A program made the position numbers and the translations under genes. Source: Silvanigrella paludirubra (GTDB lineage: Bacteria; Bdellovibrionota_B; Oligoflexia; Silvanigrellales; Silvanigrellaceae). From it: a stretch of 64,000 nt of DNA. The notes beneath the pieces were generated by a model. That model was not told the DNA's origin. It saw only the letters and a program-made list of their open reading frames with translations, and did not search any database. Every line of letters begins with the position of its first letter. The stretch's first letter is position 1. The DNA lies in NCBI RefSeq assembly GCF_009208775.1, contig NZ_WFLM01000003.1:566916-630915 (forward strand), in the 5' to 3' direction. Shown piece after piece: positions 33,778 to 43,700 of the stretch.

Positions 33778-34031
33778 TTATCCTCCCATTAAATCCAATA
33801 ATATAAAAATTAAATATGTTCTGAATAATATGATTGTCAATTACTTATTAACAATTTATTTTAAGATTTAAATAATTTTCAGAAATAAGCTTTAAAAATT
33901 AAATTAAATTTATTTTTCTTTAACTTGAAATAAGGCAACTATTTTTAGCTTATTTAAAGAGATTAGTTTAAGGGGTCTTGTAATTTTTTACAAGAGAAGC
34001 TTAATGTCAGTTAAATTTAAAACAAATTTAA
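33778..34031. other. Intergenic region with a small hairpin
   Basis: No gene is seen. CTTGTA (33977-33982) pairs with TACAAG across ATTTTT, a weak stem that could end the upstream minus-strand unit in part. Confidence 0.3.
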
Positions 34032-34226
34032 TTAATTTGTATGAGAAATTTTATACTCTTCGAGTTCTTCCTTTGATAGAGGTTTCCATTCATTTGGATA
34101 GCGTGTACAGAGTAAATTCATGATTTCATCAACATTATCTTCTCCATTTTTAAGACACTTAAGAAGTCTTTTTTCTAAAACTAAAAGCTCTTTTTCATAT
34201 TCAATTGAATCAGTATTATTGCTCAT
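34032..34226 (-). CDS. Small acidic protein between the paralogues
   Basis: The 64-residue protein is acidic and helical, ending in a compact motif (RYPNEWKPLSKEELEEYK). AAGGGAGA lies before its ATG, which supports it as a real gene. It starts 38 bases after the upstream paralogue, so it is probably co-transcribed with it. Unknown function; in size it could be a partner or small inhibitor of the neighbours, but that is a guess. Confidence 0.6.
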   Translation of the reverse strand: MSNNTDSIEYEKELLVLEKRLLKCLKNGEDNVDEIMNLLCTRYPNEWKPLSKEELEEYKISHTN

Positions 34227-34264
34227 ATTATCTCCCTTATTTTACTTGTTTTTAAATTAGTAAT

Positions 34265-34975
34265 TTATGGTACAATGGTTAAAGTCCAATTATCTTTAAG
34301 AGCTGTATTATAATCAGTATTGTCGTTAAAGTCTAATAATTCTCTCATTCGTTTCGTTGAACGTAAACCTATAGTATAATGTTTTTCACTATTTTTATTC
34401 ATTAAATAATAGTCAAACCCTATCCTTAAAAAACCTATTGGTAAATTAAAACGATTAATAGCGAGATCAACATAAGAAAATTCTTTAGGATTTGGGTAAA
34501 CAACACAATTCTCATTTGGTAAGTAAACTCTAATAACATCTCTTTTTGATTCTATTAACTCATTGTAATTTTCAAATCTTTTAAAAAAGGCAGATATAAA
34601 ATCTATTCGATTTAGTCTATTGATTTTAAATTCATCCTGTAAATTAATTTTATCGAATATTTTATCAAATCTTTGTTCTTTTGCTTTAATAATAATTTCT
34701 TTAGAAGCTTTTTCTGCTGTTTCATAAATCTTGTTTAATTCTGTTTCGTTCCCTAGAGATTTAAAAGTTCTAGTTACGTGTAAATGAAATGCCAGATATA
34801 AAGCAATTTCTTCTCTTTCAATAAAAGTATTATTTTCATAATACGACTCAATTAATGCAGAAGTGTATTCATCATAATAATCATGGAGAGTGTATTTACC
34901 AACTACTGAGCTTACCAAAGTAATAAATTGATTTTCTTTATTCCTAAATAATTTTTCTTTTAAGTTTTCTAGCAT
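34265..34975 (-). CDS. Hypothetical protein, paralogue B
   Basis: A 236-residue soluble protein, full-length paralogue of the gene at 33046-33777, with AGGAG before the ATG. The conserved blocks are the helical REEIALYLAFHLHVTRTF region and the C-terminal LPIGFLRIGFDYYL...YTIGLRSTKRM. The retained similarity of two tandem copies plus a small gene between them suggests a functional cassette. Function unknown. Confidence 0.72.
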   Translation of the reverse strand: MLENLKEKLFRNKENQFITLVSSVVGKYTLHDYYDEYTSALIESYYENNTFIEREEIALYLAFHLHVTRTFKSLGNETELNKIYETAEKASKEIIIKAKEQRFDKIFDKINLQDEFKINRLNRIDFISAFFKRFENYNELIESKRDVIRVYLPNENCVVYPNPKEFSYVDLAINRFNLPIGFLRIGFDYYLMNKNSEKHYTIGLRSTKRMRELLDFNDNTDYNTALKDNWTLTIVP

Positions 34976-35146
34976 TTAGTCTCCTAAAATTTATTAAATT
35001 TTCTAAACACTAATTAATATTTATCAAACTTATAAATTGTCAATAGCATTATTCATAAATTAACAAGAGCTTACCTAAAAGTGGTCTAATAATATAATTA
35101 AATCATATTAAGTTTGAATTGAAAAAATGATTAAGTGAATTAATGA

Positions 35147-35398
35147 CTAGGGTCTAACCATTTGGTAAAATGAAAGATAAAAAGAATTGTTACTATTAAA
35201 ACAAAGCTGGTTATTTAAATCTATATTGCAAAGTCCTGAGTTAAGAAGTATTTGAACGGGAACAATATAAGTATTATTTAAATTATTTAAATTGATATTT
35301 GAGACACCTCCCTGCGATTGGAAAAAAATATCATTAAATTTATCCATGTATTTATTTAGTACTAAATCAGTAAAAACAGAGTAATTAATATTTCTCAT
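35147..35398 (-). CDS. Small hypothetical protein
   Basis: An 83-residue product from ATG 35398, which has GGAAGG upstream; the frame opens to a TTG at 35413. Asn-rich (SNINLNNLNNTYIVPVQ), with no recognised domain. It precedes the paralogue pair on the same strand at a distance of about 170 bases and may share their promoter region. Confidence 0.5.
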   Translation of the reverse strand: MRNINYSVFTDLVLNKYMDKFNDIFFQSQGGVSNINLNNLNNTYIVPVQILLNSGLCNIDLNNQLCFNSNNSFYLSFYQMVRP

Positions 35399-35655
35399 AT
35401 AAAATCCTTCCAAAAAATTATTGCAATAGCCTAAAAAAGTAGGCTAAGGCATTTTGATTTGAATAAAATATAATTTCAATCCTCGTTTTTTAAAATTGAA
35501 AAAATATATGAAAATACATTCATAGTATTAAAAATATTACAAAATAATATTGGGTCTTGTGAGCTTGGGTGTGAAAGTGGATAAAATACGTCACAAATTT
35601 TCACTCGTACTAAAATCTAAACGAGTTCAAGACCCCTATACAGATCTGATGTGCT

Positions 35656-35832
35656 TCAAGAAAAAGAATCTTTTATCTTTAAAAAGGTTTTTAAAAGTCT
35701 CTTTATATGCACAAGCAAACCTTTTTTTTCACTTTTTGAATTTAAATTAAAATCACCATTTATGTATAAGATGATATTAATATTATTAAGATTACTTATA
35801 CTGAGTTTTTTCTCTTCATTATTGTTCTTCAT
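35656..35832 (-). CDS. Possible small basic protein
   Basis: A 58-codon frame starting at ATG 35832 with AAAGGAA about 9 bases upstream. It is Lys-rich with one hydrophobic strand (INIILYINGDF). A plus-strand frame overlaps it completely but lacks a ribosome-binding site. Coding status is uncertain. Confidence 0.35.
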   Translation of the reverse strand: MKNNNEEKKLSISNLNNINIILYINGDFNLNSKSEKKGLLVHIKRLLKTFLKIKDSFS

Positions 35833-35865
35833 TTCAATAGATTCCTTTCTATTATTTATAATCAA

Positions 35866-36275
35866 ATCTTAGAACTCATTTCTAAGAAAAAGACTTACAA
35901 AAAAATTTAAAATCAGCGGTCTGTCTAAAATAGACAGACTATAAAAAACGTACTTTTTTTTTAGAATGGGATTTATTAAATTTTAAAACCAATATTTATT
36001 TTATAATATTATTAATATGTTAAATGATTTCTTAAAATTTGATTTGATTTTTACTTATTGGAGGCTTTGATTGCGGTATTCAGAATTGAATATTTTTATT
36101 AAAATACTTGATTAATTTTTAAGCATATATAGTTTCGTATTGCCTTGAACTCCAAGTCAAAAACTCCTAAAACCTCTCTAAAAATGCCTTTTATTTGATT
36201 CTATAATTATATCTATGATTTTAGTTATTTAAGCTAAGTGGTGAGCCTTTCAAGTCTAGATCCTTACCAAGTGGT
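35866..36275. other. Intergenic region with a hairpin
   Basis: No gene is seen. GTCTGTCTA (35919-35927), AAA, TAGACAGAC (35931-35939) is a perfect 9-bp stem near the promoter side of the possible small gene at 35832. The rest is AT-rich without visible features; the SF1 helicase gene ends at 36276. Confidence 0.4.
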
Positions 36276-37688
36276 TTAAATAATTTCTTTGAGAATATTT
36301 TCACAATTTGATATATCCAAAACTTCTATAGCTCTTGTACTAGCTACATAAAAGAGGTTTTGCTCTTCTTCTATCTTAAAACTAAAATCACTGCCAATCC
36401 TAACTTGTTCCCATTGTAAACCTTTGCTCTTGTGGGCGGAACAGAGAATAACATTAGCATCTTTTTCATTGGCCAAATATTTTTTAATCTCATCAATCCG
36501 TTGAGGCAATTGCTCTTGGAACTTTAGAACCACTTTAACTAAGATGTTATTTTCACGATTTCCTTTTGCAATAGCAACAAAATCATTCCAGCTTTTGTAT
36601 GTTTTAAACTCACAATTGATAGGCAGTAAATCTTTTTTATTTGCAAACAATAAATAAGCCTGTTTACAGCGATTAAATAACTCAGCTTCAGTTCCCATCA
36701 GATAAATTTTCTTATTTTGACTAGCGTAAAATATAGCTTGCATGACTAATTCCGCATTAGTTCTGCAAAGGTGAGTAAATTTTTTTGTCTCATCAATACT
36801 TCCTAATTTAGATTGGATTTTATCAAATCCAAGTAGTTCCCTTTTCTCCCCTTTCTTCTTTAAAATAATATTTGCAAATTTAGCTATATTAACTCCAAAA
36901 CGAAAACTTTGCGTTAGAGACAATTCAGGAATCTTAAGAGATTCCATAGCGTTTACTGCACCTCTCCAAGAATAAATTTTCTGGTGTGTATCGCCGACAA
37001 ATATTTTTCTGCAATTTTGCATACGAACAATATCTAAAATTACTGCATTAGCATCCTGCGCTTCATCAAAAAATATCGCATCAACATCAATTTTTGGGTC
37101 CGCTAAGTGCCACATTTTTAAATATGTATCGTGATCCATTGGAAATTCTTTTTCACAATCTGTTTCATATTGCCAATATTTTTTAGCCATTTTATATACA
37201 AATGTTGCTATTCTTGATTGTTCTGTAGGTACTCCTGTTAACTCAATTATGGATTCTAAATCAATGTGAGATTCATGAAAATCAAACGAACTTGATATCT
37301 TAAAATTCGCAAGAGTCTTTTTAATAATAGGCAAAACAGAATAAGGATTACAAAAATCCTGTTGATCAACTTTTAATATTTTTACTATTTCAGATGTTTT
37401 TAATTTTAAATTAAGTTTATTTTTGTAGTTTGAATTATCAATTTGCATAGCTCTTCTTGCTAAAGCATGGTAAGTTGTACAATAAACATTTCTCGTGAAA
37501 CTCTCCTCTGCTTCTTTTTTAATGTCTTTATTAAAGGCAAGATAAAGAAAACTCAATTTATTAAATTCTTTTGCAAGCATTCTTAAGGTCGAGGTTTTTC
37601 CTGCTCCTGCAAAAGCAGAGATTTTAAAATCATCTTGGGAGTTTTTCGTAAATTCAAGGACTTTTACTTGCTCTAATGTAGCTTGCAT
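36276..37688 (-). CDS. UvrD/Rep-type superfamily 1 DNA helicase
   Basis: The 470-residue protein is a compact SF1A helicase. Motif I is AFAGAGKTSTL at about residue 28, motif II is FFDEAQDAN at about 206, motif III GDTHQKIYSWRGA, motif IV-like LTQSFRFG, motif V VILCSAHKSKGLQWEQV and motif VI LFYVASTRA. It lacks the large 2B insertion of UvrD, so it is nearer to the small FBH1-like or viral forms. It is the last gene of the minus-strand transfer operon, 23 bases after the relaxase gene, with AAGGAA before the ATG. A role in unwinding or resolving plasmid DNA during transfer is inferred. Confidence 0.88.
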   Translation of the reverse strand: MQATLEQVKVLEFTKNSQDDFKISAFAGAGKTSTLRMLAKEFNKLSFLYLAFNKDIKKEAEESFTRNVYCTTYHALARRAMQIDNSNYKNKLNLKLKTSEIVKILKVDQQDFCNPYSVLPIIKKTLANFKISSSFDFHESHIDLESIIELTGVPTEQSRIATFVYKMAKKYWQYETDCEKEFPMDHDTYLKMWHLADPKIDVDAIFFDEAQDANAVILDIVRMQNCRKIFVGDTHQKIYSWRGAVNAMESLKIPELSLTQSFRFGVNIAKFANIILKKKGEKRELLGFDKIQSKLGSIDETKKFTHLCRTNAELVMQAIFYASQNKKIYLMGTEAELFNRCKQAYLLFANKKDLLPINCEFKTYKSWNDFVAIAKGNRENNILVKVVLKFQEQLPQRIDEIKKYLANEKDANVILCSAHKSKGLQWEQVRIGSDFSFKIEEEQNLFYVASTRAIEVLDISNCENILKEII

Positions 37689-37711
37689 AATTATTCCTTA
37701 TCTCAATTAAA

Positions 37712-40700
37712 TTATTTAGAAATCTCTTGCCCTTTTGTTTTTTCTTGTGTTTTTAATATCACTTTTCCTTTAGATTTTTGTTCATCATTTCTAATGGCCA
37801 TCGTGTTGTTACTAAAATGGTTATTAAATTCATTATTCATTTTAACATTTGAGAATGTTGTATCTCTTTGAATGCTATTTTTAGTATGTTCATTTGATGG
37901 ATATTGAAACTTTATTCCTGCTTTTTGGGCTAAAGAATTCAGAAAAGAATCTCTTTCTTTTTCATTTTTGATTTGAAGAGAATCATCATTTTGAATTTTA
38001 TTTAAAAATTCGCTTTTTAATTTAGACGGTTCTTGTTTATATTCTAATGGTTTCGTATTTTTCAATTTGTTTTCTTGCTCAATTCTAGATTCAATCTTTG
38101 AAATATTTATATCTTCAATAATATCTTTATATTTCGGAATATTTTCTTTTTTAGCCATTTGTAAATATGCTTTTTCTGGATTTATTTCTTCTGTATTCAT
38201 AAATTTTGATTCTTTAATCATAGTTTTTCTGACTTCTAAAAAAACATTATTGCTAAGTTCTTTATTATTTACTTTAGAATGAATGTCTTGATGAATTGAT
38301 TCTTCAAAACTCTTTAAATTTTGTTTTAAATGATATTGCTCCATTGATTTTTCTAAAGAAAATTTACTAATCTCAATTGTTTTATTTCTTATTAACTCTT
38401 GTTTGTTTTTATCTAACTCATTTAAATTTTTATTAAATGACTCAAAAGTATTTTCTTTATTGTTCATAATTTCATTGAACTTTTTATCAACTGTTTCAAC
38501 ATTCTCTTTTAAACTCACGTTCCTGTTAATTTGATCTGGAAATACTTTATTGATTAAGAACTCTCTTTCATTCATATTTAGTTTATTTAATTTATAGGAC
38601 TTGTCAGAATCTTTTTCTAGATCGTTTTGAATCGTTTTCCTGACATGATTTTTTAACTCTTCTTGATATAAAACAGCTTTTTGAAGTCTATAAGACTGTA
38701 AATAGTCTTTAAAATTATCTATATTAATGTCATTTGTAGATACTTTATTATCATAATTATTGAGAGTATTTAGTTCAGTAACATTATTTATTTTCTCGGA
38801 TGCGTACTTAAAAGCAAGAAAATTTAAAATATTTTGATTATTAAATTGCTTATGAATCAGTTCAACTTCTTCTTTTATAGCTCCTGCTTTAATTTCATTT
38901 AAAAGTTTTTCAGAATGAAAATAAGGATTTATGAATTCATTTGCATGTTTTTGTTCTTTTTGTTTCTCTAGTTGCTCATTCATTAATTTCTCTGAGATTT
39001 CTTGAGGGGAAGCATTTTTGTATTCTTTTTCTATAAATTTGTATATTTTTATGTTGTTTTCTTTGATGATATTTGTATTTGAAATTTTTTCATGAATCAT
39101 CATTTCGTTTAATTCAATTATTTCTTTGATATTATTTATAAGGCTTTTGTTTTCATTTATAAAATCTAATTTTAAGCTTTTATTATTAAAATCTAAACCT
39201 TTATTTTTCATTTCAAAATGAATGCCTTTATTTAACTCATTATCATGAAATATTTTTTTTGTTTGAAGTTTAGATTTTAGGGTATTATCAAAAGGTTTAA
39301 ATTCAATTTTTTGTGTTTTATTTTTATTTACTTGATTAAAATATTCCCTTCTTTTTTCAATCTCTTCAGGGTTTAAAAATGCCTCTGGAATATATTTGTA
39401 ATGTTTTTCTTCAAGCATAAGTGTTATAGGTTGATTTAATGAAATAGATGCGCTTTTTAATTCCAAGTTCCTTTTAATAGGGTCAGCAATATTTAAAATA
39501 GAAGGTAATACTTCTCTTCTCCATTGTAGGATTTGCCCATAATCTGCTTTTATATTTTCATTTTTATATAGAGTATTGACAAAATATTCTAAGGGAATTT
39601 TATTTGATTCTATTTCTTTTTTAAACGCTTCGTTGCCATATTTACGAATAAATTCGTCAGGGTCTTTTTCTGTTGAGAGTTTTGTATAAGATAATAAAAG
39701 ATTTGATTGAACGGCTTGTAGATAACTTAATTTAGCCGCATTATATCCAGCTTTATCATTATCAAATAATAAGATAACTTCTTTAGAAGATTTAGAAAGT
39801 AGGTCAATATTTTCTTTTGTAAGAGCTGTTCCCATTACAGCAACTACATTTTTTATGCCTGCTTTTTGCATAGCAATAGCATCCATATAACCTTCTACCA
39901 CGTATACTTTACCCGAACTTTGAATATGTTCTTTTGCGGAATCAAGACCAAATAAGGTAGATTTTTTATCAAATAATAAATTATTTTTAGGGTTGATATA
40001 TTTACTGACTTGTTTGTCAATTTCGTATTTGCGATAGATACGTCCACCAAAACCAAGGCATTGTCCATTTTCATCATGGATTGGAATCATGATTCTATTT
40101 CTGTAAAAATCATAACTTGTACCATCTGTTTTTTCACTAATAAGAGATAAGGATATTAAATCTTTTTTTGAATAACCTTTTGAATTTGCATAGTCTTCGA
40201 TTCCTTTTGTAAAGGATAATCCAAAGCCAAATTCTTTAATTTGTTCGTGAGTAAATCCTCTCTTTGTGAGATATTCAAGGGCTTCTTTTCCTTGCTCTAA
40301 AAACAAATTATTAGAGTAATAAGATTTTATATCATTCATTATATTATGATTCTTTGTGATTTCTTCTTTAGAAACCTCTTTTTTATTTGTTGAAAATTTT
40401 TCTGAAGACAAGCTATTTGTAAATGATTGTTTTTTATTTTGTTCTTGCTTTAAATAAAATTCTTTTTGCTTTTGTATACCTGTGTATCTCTGTTTTAAGT
40501 TAATACCTGCTAAACTTTTTAGATTTTTTAAATAAACCTTGTTTTCTCCACTTTTAAAATCAACTTCATTTGCATGGAAAATGACCTTTGAACCATTCTC
40601 TTTAGCAAGATCAAACAAAATAGAAGCATTTTGAGTAATGTTATTTCCAATATCTTTTAAAATTATTACCGTTTTATTATCTAGTGAAATCTTTTTATCT

Positions 40701-43700
40701 GCTATTTTATTTAATAAAAATCCAAGGTGAAGATCTCTATTGCCATCTAAAATTGTTTCGGTGTGAGCTTGATTTCCTGCATATACATTAAGAACCTTAT
40801 ATCCATTATTTTTATAAAGATTTGTTGTTTCTATAAAAACATTTTTTGCCTCTTTATCATTTAATCCTGATAAAAATTTAACATTTCCTTGATCTATTGT
40901 GCAATGTGCAAGCGCTGCTATTTGTTCTTGTGAAAACTTCTTATTTTCAGCTCTTCTCATTACTCTTTCAAAGCTTAAAGAATAGTTTTTATCTTCATTT
41001 CTTGTAGCTGAGTGCATTAAAATTTTTGCTTCATCATGTTTTAAATCATTGTGAGCAAAAACCATTTTTCCAAATTTATCATAGTCAACCATTCTTAAAT
41101 TAGGATTTGTTAATATTTGAGCATGTATAACATTAATTTCTTCAGTAGAAATATGTCCTTTTGATTCGTTTAGCAATGTTTCAAATAATTTAACTTCATT
41201 AAATACTTGTAAATCTTTAGATAAAGAATGAATTGTATTCTTTATAATTTCATCATGCTCTAATTTTTGATATTGCTTTTCATAACTATTTATATTCTCT
41301 TTTGATATTTTATCTAGATTTAATTTTCTAATATTATTATCTATATATTGCTTTGAAGTCTTTTCAATTTCATAGGCTGATGAAAACTTATCAAATCCCT
41401 TAGCCTTAAATTTTTCTTCTAGTGCCTTTATATTTTTTTCAAAATCTTCTGAGAATAGAGAATGAATATGATCGTTTCTGTCTTGGGCACGGAGAATCCC
41501 ATTCTCATTAAAGCATGAGATTCCTATATTATTTAGATTTTCAGCAAGATGACTTTGGTAAATATTTTTCAATATTCCTTGGTTTTCCATGAAAGCATAA
41601 TGATTAATACTTTTATCCATTTGGTTTTTTAATCTAGTAACTTCAATATTTGTATGCAAATATGGGATATTTGAAAAATTATTTTGATCAAATAAAATTT
41701 CATTTGTCTTTGAATTGTATAAATATTCATTTCCAATCAATTGATTAAATTTATTTAAAGTTTGATCTATTGCTTTATTATGTGCTGATAAAATGTTTTC
41801 TTTTAAATGTTCATGAGAAAAAAGCAGAGATGAAATGTCACTAGGGGCAGCAAATGAAAGAAAAAGTTTATCTTTATCTACGGAAACGACTCTTTGATAT
41901 TTATCATAAAAATCCATTTTATTGCTTTTTGTAATTAAATATTCTTCTTTTTGGCTGTTAACTAATTCCATTGCTGTTTTTTTGGAACGACTTACTTCCA
42001 TCGCAGCTTTTAATTTTTCTTCTGATTCGACAAAAACTTTTAAATTATGAGTAGGTCTTGTAAATACAGTATAAATGTCTTCAATTGAACTGATACCATC
42101 TATAATTCCTAATACATTTTTCTTTGTGTCTCCTTGGGCTGCATTGTAAGTTACTGCCCAATTGTGTTGGAGAAAATTCATTGATTTTAGATCAATGTTT
42201 TCTGTTTTTCCATTTTGATAAATAATTTCCATTTTGTGATTTGTCTGATCAATGCTTAAAACTTTAAACTCTTTCTTGTTAATTCTGCTCGTTTTCCAAT
42301 CGTTTTTACTCCATGCGAGTTTATCATTTTCACAAATTTTAATTTCTGATTTTTTATAAACAGGAATAATACTAAATTCTTTTGATTTTGGTGGTTTATC
42401 GTATTTAAACTTGGCTGGATTCAAACTAAAAAGAGTCCCATTTTTGTCTTGAATCGTAACAATATTATTCATAAAGTCTGTTTGAATAATTTTGTACTCT
42501 TCATTTTTAATGACATTTAATGTTTTATTCTCAAAATATATTTTGTTATCTGCATCAAATATCATAATATTTCCAACTTCGTAGTTAGAAGCATATTTGC
42601 CTTTGCTGCCACTTAAGTCTACTGCTGTAAAGGTTTGTGTGTTGATTTCATTTTTGAGAAATCCTTCGTGTTTCAAGTTTTCTCTAATTTGATTTGTAAT
42701 TTCACCAATTGATCTGTGAGTTCTTGCTACAATTAAAGTTTTTTCTCGTTCAGATGGGCTCATAGACAAATATTCTTTTACGAGATTTATAACCCTCGCT
42801 TCTTCCGTTTTAAATTCTTTAATTGAGTTTTTAAAATATCCCATTGCTTCATTGATAAGAGTTTTACCAGTAGATTTATAATTTTGTTTTGATAGCTTAT
42901 CAAAGAGCATGCTATTTAATATCTCAACACCTTTTGCAAGATTTTCATCTTTTTGTCGCATTGATTTGTTTAATTCAACACGTTTTAAATTGGTATGATT
43001 TGTTGTAAGCTTTAAAAAATGCCCTGCTGTTGGGGAAGATAATTGACGGTTATCTCCTACTATAATTAATCTTGCATTTTCACTTTTAGCACGTTCCACA
43101 AAATCATGACCTAGCTTTGTGCCAACCATTCCTGCTTCATCAATAATCCATATTTTTTCATTTTTACTTTGGGATACTTCACTTTCTTTTAAAAGAAGAC
43201 TTGCTATTGTATTCACTTCCATATTTGTTTCGTTAGCTAAAATATCAGCGGCTTTTTTATTTTGGGCAAATCCTTCTACTTGATAGCCTGCAAGTTTTGC
43301 TTGTTCTACCACTGTAGAAAGCGAAAAAGTTTTTCCTGCCCCTGCTGCTCCGAGCCAAATGATGTGCTTATCAGTTGTAGAAAGTGTTTGTTTAATTGCT
43401 TCTTTTTGGCCTTCTGTGAGTTCTGTAGCTTTATCAATTAATAAATTTAAATTGGCTTTTAATTCTTTCTTTTCAGATTTTGAGATTTTTAATTCTTTTA
43501 ATGCCTCTGAAAGATATGACTTTATATTTTCATTTTCTTGAAAACTAAGCCTTTTATCATCATGAATAAAATGTTTCATAATTTCAGAAATATGTAGGCT
43601 TGCTTCTGGTGATAAATGTTTCGTTTTTGCAAATACTTCATTAATGATTTCATTTTTCTTTTCGCTAGAAAATGCAGCTTTTTCTTTAATGAGATTATCA

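Noticed and set aside
35550..35872. Two overlapping plus-strand frames in the 35.5-35.9 kb gap
   Set aside because: Neither has a ribosome-binding site. They overlap each other, and the only frame with a plausible start is the small minus-strand one at 35832.
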